DNA from: Parietaria judaica
Taxonomy: Eukaryota; Streptophyta; Magnoliopsida; Rosales; Urticaceae
Assembly (NCBI GenBank): GCA_954871525.1
Contig: OX940867.1
Coordinates: 17,523,343-17,587,342 of the forward strand
DNA: 64,000 nucleotides
Direction: 5' to 3'
Shown: in pieces, positions 1 through 12,095 of the stretch
Numbering within the stretch: position 1 is the first letter of the stretch
Layout: every line of letters begins with the position of its first letter
Position numbers and translations under genes: made by a program
Notes under the pieces: model-generated
The model's database searches: none
What the model was told of the DNA's origin: nothing
Seen by the model: the letters and a program-made list of their open reading frames with translations, nothing else

Positions 1-1142
1 TCGCCATCAACCGTCGCGGATTAATTGTAATCCGTTTTATTGTAATGTTTGTGAGTATTGTCATATGAATCCCGATATTTCGTCTTACTCGCCAAGATCA
101 CTCCAAGTATATTATAAATATTGCGATAATATATAATATAAAGCATAAAAGAAGATGACACCGAGGTTTTTTTATAGAGGTTCGTCCCAAGCGGTAGTTG
201 ACTACTTCCTCTCTACTTTTCTTATTGAAAACAAGGTGAATACAAAGTGGAGGGGGAGAAAAGAGATTACAACAAAGTGAATTTGACCGTATAACTAGGT
301 GATCGTACAACGAAGTAGAAGGTGGTACAACAAAAGTACAAAACTCAAAGTGTATCTATAATATACGAGGTGGATGTAGTATTTTGAGATGTAATCGGTT
401 GTATATATGTTGATTCCATGTTGATTCGACCTCCTTCTGCTTTTATAGACTCTTCCCTCTAAGGTGACGCTTCTCTCATCTTCAGCAACAGCTAATTGGA
501 ATGACTTCGTAAGTGCATTGGCTGCTCACCACGTGTAAAGTATCTCCCTTAAGATACGGTGTTGACTTCTTCGTCCTTCGTAGTGGGCTTCCAGCGACGT
601 GGTCAGTCCAACAGCTAGTCATCGCGTACTTCGGGGAAATAGTCTTGCAAGAAGACTATTTCGTCCACCTGTCATCTTGGTGGAAACATTACGGCTCCGA
701 AGTGGACTGGGCCCATCTGAGGTCGTTAAATTTGTGGTCTCAATTTATTACCAGGCCCACCTCATAAAACGACGTCGTATTGGTTAGTGCGAGGTCCTCC
801 AAGGTGAGCTCTAGTGACGTGGTTAGTCATACTGTTATTCACCTCGTACTGCGAGGTGAAATAACCTCGTAAGAAAACTACCTCGTCACTTGTCACCTCG
901 GTGAAACCTCATAGTTGGATGGGCCCATCGAAAGACACTCTATCTTACGAGCTAAATGCATTATTAAGCCCATTTCGCAAAATGACGTCATATTAATCAT
1001 TAGTGACCATGTACGAGTACTCGGATACGTGGTGAATAAACTACATGTCATTTTTACCTCGTATGGTCGAAACTACATGTCGTTTATTCGAGTACAAAGT
1101 CCTACATCAACAACAATACCAAATCAATTGAAATAATAATAA
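1..1142. other. Intergenic DNA with a diverged tandem duplication
   Basis: No credible gene. Two diverged copies of one segment start near 597 and 817 (spacing about 220 bp). Both begin ACGTGGT(C/T)AGTC and share a later GGGCCCATC block (about 719 and 923). The short ORFs here have no recognisable domain. This is probably transposon-derived, but no terminal repeats were found. Confidence 0.4.
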
Positions 1143-1601
1143 GGGTTAATGACGGCAAAAATACCCAAAGTTTGTTCAAAGAACCCCTCGTGTACCCAAA
1201 GTTTAAAAGTGGTGGCAAAAGTACCCAAAGTCACATTTGGGGCGTTGACCACTCCATTCTGGTAACGCAGTTAACTTACCTGTTAACTCTGGACACGTGG
1301 ACAAACGTGGGTTACTAACATAGCAATTTTTTGCCACGTGGATGAGTCCACATTAGCCTCGTTTATGACAAAACAACGAATTAAACTCCTAATTGGGCTC
1401 GTCCACGTGGCAAAAAATTGCCATGTCAGCAACCCACGTTTGTCCACGTGGCAAGAGTTAACGGGTAAGTTAATTGCGTTAGGAGAATGAAGTGGTCAAC
1501 TCCCCAAATGCGACTTTGGGTACTTTTGCCACCTCTTTTAAACTTTGGGTACACGAGAGGTTCTTTGACCAAACTTTGGGTATTTTTACCGTCATTAACC
1601 C
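1143..1601. mobile_element. Foldback MITE (Mutator-like), 459 bp
   Basis: The two halves are near-perfect reverse complements of about 200 bp each. The left end starts GGGTTAATGACGGCAAAAAT and the right end is its inverse. Both sides are flanked by the 9-bp sequence TAATAATAA, which fits a Mutator-type TSD, although the flank is low-complexity. CACGTG G-boxes occur at about 1294, 1335, 1404 and 1445, mirrored between the arms. There is no coding capacity, so movement would have needed a transposase from elsewhere. Confidence 0.8.
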
Positions 1602-3568
1602 TAATAATAATAATAATGATTGTAAACAATAAATCAATATTTATTTATTTCTTAAATTGACAAAATACTTATACACATAAAGTACACATCTTAAATTTAA
1701 GCATATGCCCAACAATGAATAAGCATAATTAAGGGTAATAAATTTTAAAATATAAAATTTTGAAGCTAAAATTTGAATGCTATTAAAAGTTTGGGGAGCT
1801 CTACAACTCTCTTTGGGCCGGTAATTGCAACGGTCCGCCCCGCCCCCAAATAAAAGAGTTTACATGGACTACGAATACAAAGTAATTTGTTATATAGCAA
1901 TATACATACAAAAGAATTGGTCGTGCAATAGTTATTACAAAGTCTACTCTAAGCATATTTGTCATAAATTACACCCCTCGCACAACTTTTGATAACGTTG
2001 TGAATTAAAATCCTGATATTATGTTACATGCGTTATTATTATATACAATACAATCTTAAAGGTCGTATAATATTATTTTGATTATCTTTACGATGTTGGT
2101 AGAATAAGGTTGTTGACCTTAGCGATTTCGCAAAATATATAAATAAATTGAATGATGGTAATAGTAATACATATACAACAAGGTTTAACTTGCCGAATTT
2201 GCCGATAAATCGCTTGCCGTTTTCGACAGATTTATCGTTTGCTTGTCGATTAATCGACGGAAAACTAACAAACACTGTATATTATCGTTACCAACACTTA
2301 TCGAGGATTATCGATGGATTATCGACACTTATCGAGGATTATCGATGAAAAATCACTAAAATATTTTTAAGAATATATTTACTAAGTTTATAATGTTGAT
2401 AAAACATTAAAATGCCAAAAATAAAATCATTTCATACTCAAACATAGGTAATAAAATATAGTCTCACTCTCACACATATAAATACTTGAATAAAATCATC
2501 AAAAAGTGCAAAATTTCTTGAAAAGTACCATATTTTTGTTATTTTTCAAGATGTTTGCCGATTTTTGACAAAAATCATGAAAAAGTACTGGCATGGCCGT
2601 CTTGCCGACAGCTACCGGCAAGACGGATAATCGAAGATTATCGAAGATAATCGTGAAAAAGTGGAACCTTGATATACAAAACAAAATAGACCATAGAGAG
2701 CACTAACATAGAAAAAACAGAAGGTAGAAAATAGAATAATAATAAATAAATAAATTGTGCTAGAGATTCCAACTTACAATGACAATGAAGGTTTTGTCAT
2801 TAACACCTCATTTGATACTAGCCTCAATTTATTTGGAATTCCACTTTCGCACGCCTCTTAAATCTTAAAATATGTTCATTTAAGAGATAATAATAGTGAA
2901 AGAAGTATCTAGGTTATTTAAATTTATGCAGCGAAATTTCAAAATTTCAATTGCAAATATATATATATATATATCAAACTCCTGAAATTTTAATTTTAAT
3001 TTTTTTTATGTCTTTATTAATGTTAAATGTATACTTCGAATGGAATTATTTAAAATGAAACATATCAAAACAAAAATGATAGTTAATTTAAGTTGTAGAG
3101 TGTAAAAAAAAAAAAATCAATATCAAATAGAGACTTTATAGACTCAATCAATAAAAAATGCAAATTTAATGACTTTGGTTCCGCGCAGCTTAAAGCTTGG
3201 GATATACAGTGCAAATTAAAAAAAAACGAGTATTTATGCCGCAATTATCCCTTTTAAATGGTACGTGCTTCTTGATATTGATGATGGTGACTCGCCACTT
3301 ATGTTTGGCTTATATTAATAGGCTAAAACAATACTCTTCTCTTCTTATAGGCTAAGTATGGGACACAAGTTATCCATTTATAGGAGATTAAAGTATACTA
3401 CTATGGCTAGATCCTAAATTTACTCATTTATATTTTAATAACTTTGATAAAAATAATTTTTATGTTTGGCCATTCAAATGATAGTGAGAGTGAGTAATTA
3501 ACCATGGAAATTTCTAGGCTTCCATTTATAATTGCGACTTCCACCACATATGCAACTTTAGTTATTAA
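1602..3568. other. AT-rich intergenic DNA
   Basis: No gene found. It contains a short (AT)n tract near 2958-2974 and repeated 'TTATCGA(G/T)GATTATCGA' motifs at about 2297-2346 and 2631-2652. Otherwise I see nothing that can be named. Confidence 0.4.
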
Positions 3569-4485
3569 GGGTAAATTGCGGCTAATGTACTCAATGTTTA
3601 ATTTGCTGCGGATTATGTACCCAATATTTATTTTCGACGACTAATGTACTCAAACTTAATTCCGTTAGATTTTTTCGTGTTTTCCGTCACTTGACCGTCA
3701 GCGACTGATTCCTCCTCTATATGTTTATTTTTCGTATTTTTGGCATAACTCACTCAGTTTTTGTCCAAATTTAATGAATAAACTACCGTTGTAAAGCTAA
3801 GAGATAGATCTTACAACTTTGGTGTTTTAAGTTTTGTAAAAAAAAAATTAAAAAATTATGAAATTTCAATGACAACGTAAAACCGGACATTAGTTTAATG
3901 TAATATATTTATTTCGAGTAAATTTTAATATACTTGATGACTTTTTATGATGAAACGTAAAACTACAAAGCTGTAGATAAATCTTTTATCTTTCCAACGG
4001 TATTTTATTTATAAATTTTGGACAAAAAATGAGTGAGTTATGCAAAAAATATGAAAGATGTAACCGTTGGAAAGATAAAATATTTATCTACAACTTTTTA
4101 GTTTTAGGTTTCATCATAAAAAGTCATTAAGTATATTAAAATTTGCTCGAAATAAATATTTTACATTAAACTAATATCCAGTTTTACGTTGTAATTGAAA
4201 TTTTGTATTTTTTAAAACTTTTTTTTACAAAACTTAAAACACTAATGTTGTAGATATATCTCTTAGCTTTCCAACGGTATTTTATTCATGAAATTTGGAG
4301 AAAAAATGAGTGAGTTATGCCAAAAATACGAAAACTGTACATGTAGAGGAGGAATCACTCGATGACGGTCAAGTGACGGAAAACACAAAAAAATCTAACG
4401 GAATCAAATTTAGGTACATTAGCCGTCAAAATAAAGATTGTATTAATAATCCGCAGCACATCAAACATTAGGTACCACAGTTGGG
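3569..4485. mobile_element. Long foldback element (~0.9 kb) with ~440-bp inverted arms
   Basis: The left arm (about 3569-4010) and right arm (about 4060-4485) are reverse complements along nearly their whole length. Shared blocks include CCGTTAGATTTTTT, TTTTCCGTCACTTGACCGTCA and TGACTTTTTATGATGAAAC. A CCAACGGTATTTTAT / GAGTGAGTTATGC motif occurs in both arms and again in the short central loop, so it is present three times. A clear TSD could not be fixed because the outermost bases have diverged. The element is non-coding. Class is uncertain: a Mutator-like foldback MITE is most likely. Confidence 0.7.
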
Positions 4486-5726
4486 ATAAACTAGAAGAAT
4501 CGTGTTACATAGTCAACCTAACACATTGAATAACAAATTTATTTCTATAATATATTTATTGAAGTTAATAGTGGTATTGTTAAATACCCATTGGTGGAAT
4601 AAATTTTACATTTCGAGAGAGTTATTGAATTTTTATCAAAAATTACTTGGGGGGTTGGAATTAAATTAAAACTCTATAAGACGTAACACAAAAGAAGGCA
4701 TATTTATCGTTTTTTATGACCTTCTTTAAAAATCATCAGTGTTAGCTTACTAGAAACTTAGAGAAATATGATCTAACTTTTCATAGCAGTACTTCTCGTT
4801 TAATTACGGTATAGAATTAGAAGAGTTTTTGTTCATGGATCCTGCTCATTTATTTCGAGTTTGCCTTGACTCTAAGCCCCTCCCTCGTCTCTCCCGATCT
4901 CGTTTTTCTCTCTCGTCTTTGTCTCTCTCTAGTAATATTGCTTGAGCTTGATTTTATATGAAGCTCTGTATATTGACTTTATGTTTATTACTTAAATATA
5001 TTTAAAAATAAACATAAAGGATTCCTACTGTTTAAGTTTAATTACCATTTTAATATTTAAAATTATTGTCTTTTGTACCGGTGTTATGCTTAGTTTGTTT
5101 GTACTGCGATGCGATTGCGGACTTTGAAAAGACGCTAAATAATGCAAAAGAGGCGGATTACGTATAATTTAATTTAAAGTAACAAAATTAAACACCTTGC
5201 ATCATTTTCATATTTCGTAAAGATCATTATACCCATAAAATCAAATCCACACAAGTTAATTTTCGAATTTTATGAAAACTCGGTTGATATAGAAAAGGCA
5301 CGTAGATACAGTCAGTCACACATAGATACATATGTATGTAAATATATATTTTTGATTACCCAATAAAATAGTAAAGTTACATCATATAACATTGACACCC
5401 ATTAAAAAAACTGAGCCTCAATCGTCAATTCCCTCGTATCAGTACTAGTAGACCAAGTAAGAGATCATAAATTACAATCTTCCCCCCCAACTTCTTGCAT
5501 TTTGATCATTTTGCCCCGATTTCCCATTTCTTATCAAAAAAGCCCCCCGAGAGGGAGAGAGAGAGACGACCTTCGTGGATCCATGGCGATCCTATGTACA
5601 AAACCAAAACCCTAACCAACGAGAGAGAGAAACAGCTGAAGCTCGGACTCAGATCGATCGTGGACACGACGCGTCGTGATGCTATGTAAAGAAGAACCAA
5701 AACCCTAGGTGTCCGCCTCGAATCGC
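4486..5726. other. Intergenic DNA 3' of the DnaJ gene
   Basis: No gene found. A CT-rich stretch lies at about 4866-4930. The last 200 bp before the DnaJ stop codon are probably its 3' UTR and downstream region, but no strong polyadenylation signal could be singled out. Confidence 0.35.
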
Positions 5727-6179
5727 TCACCAGCACTGGTCGGTCTCCCAGTTGCGGCGGCGATTGTAGCCGGAGCCCGACGGGGTGGCGGAAGAGAGCG
5801 GCCGGTGGCGGCGGAGGACTCTGGAGTCGTAGTCGGCGCGCTTCGCCGGATCGGAGAGCGTGGAGTAGGCGGCGTGGATCCTCATGAACTCGTCGGCCGA
5901 CGAGTCCTTCCGGTCTGTCGCCGCCACGTCGGGATGGCAAACCCTGGCCAGGCGCCGGTACGCGGCCTTGATCTCCTGGCAGGACGCCACGGCGGGGATG
6001 CCGAGCACCTCGTAGAGCGACGACGGCGAAATCGACATCGCCGGCGGCGGCTTGACGGCGGTGCCGGCGGAGGCGGAGACGGAGAAGCGGACGGGGCTCG
6101 TCGGCGGCGAGATTCTCCGGCGAGGAGAGAGAGGCAGAGAGTTGGAGGAGAGGAATGAGGAGGAGGAAGCAGAGAGCAT
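5727..6179 (-). CDS. Small chloroplast-type DnaJ (J-domain) protein, DnaJ11-like
   Basis: An intronless 150-residue J-protein, probably a plastid co-chaperone that stimulates an Hsp70 partner. Residues 1-50 are rich in Ser, Pro and Arg with few acidic residues, as in a chloroplast transit peptide. The J domain spans about residues 52-122: SLYEVLGIP (helix I), EIKAAYRRLARVCHPDV with the HPD tripeptide that defines J-domain function, then AYSTLSDPAKRADYD. The C-terminus is a short basic tail. There is no Gly/Phe region, zinc finger or substrate-binding domain, so this is a class III (type C) J-protein, of the same size and layout as Arabidopsis DnaJ11. The start is the first ATG after a TATA box and a (CA)n-bearing leader. 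The gene is clearly more GC-rich than its flanks. ORFs on the opposite strand are shadows of this GC-rich coding sequence. Confidence 0.9.
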   Translation of the reverse strand: MLSASSSSFLSSNSLPLSPRRRISPPTSPVRFSVSASAGTAVKPPPAMSISPSSLYEVLGIPAVASCQEIKAAYRRLARVCHPDVAATDRKDSSADEFMRIHAAYSTLSDPAKRADYDSRVLRRHRPLSSATPSGSGYNRRRNWETDQCW

Positions 6180-6249
6180 TGTACGGACTTTTTGTGTGTG
6201 TGTGTGTGTTTGGAATGAAATGACGAAGACAATGGAAGCCTCTTCTATG

Positions 6250-6260
6250 CTTTTTATAGG
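6250..6260 (-). promoter_or_regulatory. TATA box of the DnaJ gene
   Basis: On the minus strand this reads CCTATAAAAAG, about 70-80 bp upstream of the DnaJ ATG. The intervening leader holds a (GT/CA)n microsatellite at about 6191-6210. The distance suits a short 5' UTR. Confidence 0.55.
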
Positions 6261-7129
6261 ATTTTTTTTAAGGGGTTTTTTGGTAATTTCAACTCTGCCC
6301 CTTGATTTTGAACTATAGTTATTTATTTTTTATACTTTCAACTTTCAAGTTTTAATTTTAGCAAAAATACACTCTCAACTCTCAAAAACAACTAAAATAT
6401 TCTTAGGGTATGATTTGATAATTTTTCCCTTCAACTTGCTATTTTTTTTGTTACTTATTTAAATTTTTTTTAAATAAAACTCTTGGTGAAAAATGAAAGT
6501 AGATGAAATATAAAAAATTTAAAAATTGTTAATAAGGAATAATTTTGAGTTTTTAAAAATTATATTTATTAGAGAGTATTAAAATAAAATAAAATAAAAT
6601 AGACAGTGAGGATATACTTCAGCTGTTTTTGAAACTTGAGGGTATATTTTTGTCAAAAATAAAAGTTGAGGGTATAAAAAAATAAATTTTCCTTTCATTT
6701 ATAGTACATAATTTTGTGAATGGTTACATTTTTGTAATAAAAAGCCTTAATTTAATGTGGGATACTACGGATCGAGAATCCCACTATTTGAGGGCTAAAT
6801 TCTAAAATTGAGTAAAAAGTTAATAACAATATTTTAAACACAAATGAGCTTTTATAAAATATAAGTATATTACTGTATATATTAAAATTTTGAAGAAAAA
6901 AAAAACACGAAGTCTAGTATCGCTTGTTCGGATAAAGAAAGTTCACGAGAATAAGAGACGTTGGTTTGCATCGTGCGACGAAATTATTGAGCTTAAATTT
7001 GATGTTTTTTTAATTATCAATCTGACCGGGGTATGAAAAAAAAAAAACTTAAAACTCAACTCAACCGTTCAACCGATTGAGTCACATCGTCTTAAAGTAA
7101 TAATTTTGTGGTTTAGACAAATTTGAAAA
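6261..7129. other. AT-rich upstream region of the DnaJ gene
   Basis: No gene found. Short A/T tracts and (AAAAT)n-like runs lie near 6578-6600. At about 7026-7075 a GGGGTATGAAAAAAAA / CTCAACTCAACCGTTCAACCG fragment resembles the left end of the hAT element at 8976, suggesting a decayed relative. Confidence 0.4.
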
Positions 7130-7584
7130 GGGAAACTTGCAAAAATGGCTAAAAAAAACACCATAATTCAACTTTTAAACTCATATTAAAAAAATACATA
7201 ATTCTAAACTTTGTCCAATTTAAGACATTTTTACCCCTGATTAACATTGGGGAGGTTGTATGATTAACATTCTTGGGACAATTTCTAATGATCCTTGAGG
7301 ACAGTAATTTGAATTTAGGGGACAATTTTTGGTAATTTAGGGACAGTTTTCTTGGCAGTTTTGTGGGAGGTTGTATGAGTAATATTCTTGGGACAGTTTA
7401 TTTAGATTTTGGGGACAGTAATTTGGATTTTGGGGACAGTTTTTGATAATTTAATGACAGTTTAGGAATTAATTAATCAAGGGTAAAAATATCTTAAATT
7501 GGACAAAGTTTAGAATTATGTATTTTTTTAATATGAGTTTAAAAGTTAAATTATGGTTTTTTTTAGCCATTTTTGCAAGTTTCC
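7130..7584. mobile_element. MITE with ~110-bp terminal inverted repeats, 455 bp
   Basis: The ends are inverted copies of each other: GGGAAACTTGCAAAAATGGC at the left and GCCATTTTTGCAAGTTTCC at the right. Homology runs for about 110 bp into each side. The flanking 8-mer TTTGAAAA is present at 7122-7129 and 7585-7592, consistent with a hAT-sized TSD. The centre carries imperfect repeats of a GGGGACAGT(A/T) motif. It has no coding capacity. Confidence 0.75.
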
Positions 7585-7592
7585 TTTGAAAA

Positions 7593-8967
7593 AAATGGGT
7601 CCATAAATGATATTTTCCCGAAATTCAGTGCCAACGTTTAAACTTACCTTTTTTGGGGGAATTATGTAAGCAAAGAAAGTAAATGCTTATCCAAAATATT
7701 GCTGACGCGGCGAGCTTTATAAGTGCACAGTTGAATGGTAATTAATTATCAATTTAATGCCACCTTCTAGAATAAAGCCCAAAATGAATGTCGCCTTTAA
7801 TTTCGTCCACACGGATGTCACACTAGTTTTCAAATTTTCATTTTACTTTTCAATTTCATTAAAAATTCCGAGTTAAACAATTATGTAAATAATTAAATAT
7901 TGTTTATAATATTTGATTTCTGGATGAATCATCCACTTGGTGTTACGATATGTAATGTCGGAAAATTTAAATTAAAATCTTTAAAAATAACACGGACTCA
8001 AAACATAACGATGCATTTAAATTTACGTTGAATTCACAAAATTTAAAGTGAAATAACACTGTGAATATTGGACATCTGCCTTTATAAAAATTACATTTAT
8101 GTTATTCTGAAATAAAAAAAATAGCGATATAGATTTCTCTAAGTTTGAGAAATTCAGTCTTATGTTCCAAAAAAAAAAATGCTAGGGAAAAATCACTTAA
8201 TCAAAGTAAGTTTTCTTCATTAGCACTCAATAATGTTACTTTAATTAAGTTTTCTTTGAAGATTGCGCTAGTAAATCTATAATTCTCAATGCTTTTTCCA
8301 TAATAATAAGAATAATATTTTTTCCAAAACAAAGATGAGGGATATTAGGATCATGTTCTTTGTTTGTCATGTATAATAGAAGAGTTCATGCATTGATCGC
8401 GCATTTGGTGGCCTAAATAGCATGGGCTTTAAACTAAAAAAAAATAGATTAATAATAAAAAAAATTATGTATGAGAAATTATTATTACATGACATCTCGA
8501 GGCTTTTGCAAAAGTCGGGTTTTCTGTCTAATCCGGCGCCCTACACATTATATATAAAGCCGGTTAAGATAACTAAAGAGATCAAATTTCTTGGTCCGGA
8601 AGCGGGTGAACTTTGCCGTAAGTTAAGCCAATCCCCTACCTATCTAGAAGACTAGGACACTTGGGCCGCCGACCGACCACACAGAATTGACAACTTACAA
8701 TATAGTGACAAAAATATGTAAAACTATCTACATATGAGAATTTATTTTTAAAAGATTAATGGAAGTTTATTTTCCTAAAAAACAATTATTTTTGAAGCTT
8801 TTGTATGCCTCAAGATTTATTGTCTCTAACATGTCGGCTTAACTATTTTTGTAATAAGTAAAGTAACAAGCTATATGTGGCAATTTATTCATTAACCAAT
8901 ACTGTTAATTATTTTGTTCATTTTTATTTTTAATAATGAGATTATTGTTTGGCCACACACATGGGCT
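7593..8967. other. Intergenic DNA between two MITEs
   Basis: No gene recognised. A 77-codon ORF at 8422-8655 has no domain signature and no promoter or intron context that I can support. Confidence 0.35.
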
Positions 8968-8975
8968 GTAAGTAC

Positions 8976-9645
8976 TAGGGGTATGAAAAAAAAACCCAAC
9001 CCAACCGTTCAACCGAACCCAATTGAACTCAACCCCAATCTAACCCAACCCAATTAACCCAATAAATATCGGGCTGGGTTGGGTCAAACCCGAATAAATT
9101 ATCGGGTTGGGGTCGGGCCGTATGCATCGGGTTGGGCCGGCCCAATTGACCCAACTAAGCTTTTCCTTCTGAGTAATTTGTTATTTTTTTTAAAATATTT
9201 GATGTATTTTAAGTAAAAACACAGATTAAAAAAGTAAAAAAATAACCCTTAAATCTTATATGTTAAATTATTATTTTATGTCTATGATTATGTTTTTAGT
9301 TTATGTTTACGATTACGCTTCTTGTTAAATTTACGACTATGTTTCATTCTTCTGTTATTGAATGTTTAGAACTTAACAATGTTAGTTTTTTAATAGGATG
9401 TTTAAAAATATTATTATAAATTTATGTTTATTGATTGACGGTTTAAATTTATGTGTTATTCGGTAATTTTTTTTTTATATAATTCAATCCAATGACCCAA
9501 CCCAACCCAGAATTTTTCGGGTTGGGTTGGATTGGGCCTTCAAAAATATTGGTTTGGATTGTGTTGCTTTTCTAAAACCCAATAAGATCGGGTCGGGTTG
9601 AGTTTTTAGCTCGGGTCAACCCAATCCAACCCATGCACACCCCTA
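8976..9645. mobile_element. Non-autonomous hAT element, 670 bp, with 8-bp TSD
   Basis: It is flanked by perfect 8-bp duplications GTAAGTAC (8968-8975 and 9646-9653). The left end begins TAGGGGTATG and the right end, read inward, begins TAGGGGTGTGCATGGGTTGG. Both subterminal regions are packed with CCCAACCCAA / TTGGGTTGGG motifs in opposite orientation, as expected for transposase-binding repeats. The centre is AT-rich and non-coding. Confidence 0.85.
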
Positions 9646-9653
9646 GTAAGTAC

Positions 9654-10034
9654 AATGAACTTCTATATAGAAGAGTAACTAAGCCAAATGCCTATTTGCG
9701 ACTCAAGGTTTCAAAAAAATGCTCAAATCTATTTTTGGTAATTAAAACCACCAATTAATTGAAATATGGACCAATATACCCTTCTTCTTTTTTTACGTTT
9801 GGAAAAATTAAAATTACCTATAAAATCAATTTAATTATTCGAATAAATTAAATCAAAATAAAATTCTTTCCTTAAATGTAGCTAAATACAATAACTGATT
9901 ACGCTTAATCATTCCTTAATTACTTTCAAATATTTTCTCCCTATTAATCAGTATTCAAATGATTATTTTAATGATTTAAATTTTAAAAATAAAATCAATT
10001 CTGGATGGTATTTACATTGAACGTAACTCTTTTT
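9654..10034. other. AT-rich intergenic DNA
   Basis: Nothing recognisable before the 48-bp array begins. Confidence 0.3.
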
Positions 10035-10371
10035 ACGAATTTATAATAGTAAATCACTATACCTGTAATTGTAATTTAAGTTACGAATTTTAATAATATG
10101 TTATGAATTTAAGTTGCGAATTTATCCATGTAATTATAACTGTAATTTAAGTTACGAATTTAAAATAGTAAATCACTATACTTGTAAATGTAATTTAAGT
10201 TACGAATTTATAATAGTAAATCAGTATACCTGTCATTGTTATTTAAGTTACAGATTTATAATAGTAAATCACTAGACCTGTAATTGTAATTTAAGTTACG
10301 AATTTATAATAGTAAATCACTATACATGTAATTGTAATTTAAGTTACGAATTTATAATAGTAAATCACTTT
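10035..10371. repeat. 48-bp tandem array (about 6-7 copies)
   Basis: The unit starts ACGAATTTATAATAGTAAAT and ends GTAATTTAAGTT. Adjacent copies at 10202 and 10250 are exactly 48 bp apart, and one or two units on the left are degenerate. It is AT-rich and non-coding, a minisatellite-like array. Confidence 0.75.
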
Positions 10372-11984
10372 ACGAGCTATTGCGTGAACGAAATTATGAG
10401 CGAGCGACCTTCGCGACAGAGAAGGCAACGGTGGCGACGGGAGCTACGCGACTGCGAGAGGCGACTGGACTTGGCGTGATGAAGGTCGAACAATCGAGGA
10501 GAGAGAGAAGGTCGAGCAATTTTGGAGAAATAATTTATTTTAAAAAATAACATAATATTGTAATTAAGAGAGGTGGAAGTTTTCAACCACAATTATAAGA
10601 AAACTAATTTTGAAATTACAATATATAATTAATAATAATTAAACGAAAAACTAATATTTATAACTAATATTAAGGGTAATATGGTCCAAACAAAATTATT
10701 AGTGAGTATAAATTAGTTTTACGAAACTATAGGCATTTCTCTTAAAATTTAGGTGTTTTTTTGGGCATTTGGTGGGTTTTCTATGTATATAATAATGTGT
10801 GTGTATATATATATATATAATTAAAAAAATTGAATCTTTATCCAATATCTGATTCTTAAGGGAAGGATAGAGACATATTTTGGAATAATTGTTCAGATGA
10901 TTTATATAGTCATATTTTGTAAAATAGTACATCACACTCATAATTCAAATGTTCCTTTATAATCCTTATTAATTTTACATTTTTCAATTTTTAATTTATT
11001 TTAAAAAACTAGCCACCTATGTTTAATAGATACGATCACGCGATTAATTTTGAAATTGTTTCTCTATATAGTCCTGCGATTTTTAAATTTATCTCAATTT
11101 TATGTTTTTCTTATTATAAAAATTTGACAACTTGAGTTTAATTTACAAAAACAAATTTTACTAAAGTCCACATTTTTTTTTTGCGCCTAACTAACACACG
11201 ACTTCATAATTTTATTTCTACATATGTAGCTCCTTAATTGATTTTTTTCTTTTCATTTTCGTAAAACAAAAACACAAAATAGTATTGTTCTAAATAAAAA
11301 TATCCTATCTCTCTTGAAGATTCTTATCTCATCGTAATCAGACGTGGAGGTTTGTAGGATGATGAGATTGACAAAAAAGTGATATTCAATAATTTAATTA
11401 AGTGAACTAAAAAAGAAGTCTTGTTACATTCGATCACGTATAATATAAGATAAACTTCAAAGAAGAGAAAATTCGCACTTATAAAATTCACATGAATATA
11501 TATATATATAAATTATTTAATAAGTTTTTAGTCTATATATAAAAAAAAAGGACAACATGAAATGTAAGATAAAAGATTTGTGATGCAATGAATTGTATGT
11601 ATTGCTCTTTACCATAAATATTCATGAATGACAAAGGGTACAACGCAATCCACTAAAAGAATCACTATAAAGGCAACAATAGATTTTAGAAATAATTAAT
11701 CCGAACATTCAAGTCAATCAATAATCAGTGTAAGTACTTAACTTATTACCATTATATAATTTGATACCTATACCTTAGATATTTTTTGCGGCCAAACAAA
11801 TTGTTTTGGAGCTTACGACAAGGATTAAAAAAAAAAAAAAAATTACAACTTTTTCCACCACTAAAAAGTTTTTGGACTTTGTGGTACTTTTGCAATAACA
11901 CTATTGAGCTCTCCTTTACCAGGGATGTGTATTTAGCCTTCTATTTTTACTAGATATATTCAGTGTAAGAACAGGTGACATTAT
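10372..11984. other. AT-rich intergenic DNA
   Basis: No gene. A short, more GC-rich patch (about 10380-10530, rich in GCGAC/GGCGAC) looks like a fragment of some other sequence. (TA)n tracts lie near 10807 and 11497. Confidence 0.35.
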
Positions 11985-12095
11985 TGGCCAAGTTTACATA
12001 TATGTAAAGGGGACACTCTTTGGAGTCCCAGGAGTTCGAACCCGTGACCTCTTGAATGGAGGTGTAGTGGTGTTACCACTAGGCCAAACAAGTTT
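11985..12095 (-). mobile_element. tRNA-derived SINE (head region)
   Basis: Read on the minus strand, it holds an A-box-like TGGCCTAGTGG (complement of 12076-12086) followed by a B-box-like GGTTCGAACTC (complement of 12032-12042) at RNA polymerase III promoter spacing. There is no cloverleaf acceptor stem, so it is not a functional tRNA gene. The boundaries are approximate because neither a 3' tail nor a TSD could be fixed. Confidence 0.65.

Noticed and set aside
5506..6318. Several 80-150-codon ORFs overlapping the DnaJ gene on both strands
   Set aside because: They are frame shadows of GC-rich coding DNA. Only the 150-residue minus-strand frame has a J domain with HPD.
12003..12093. tRNA-like A and B boxes suggesting a tRNA gene
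   Set aside because: No cloverleaf with paired acceptor stem can be drawn. The sequence continues as SINE-type body.
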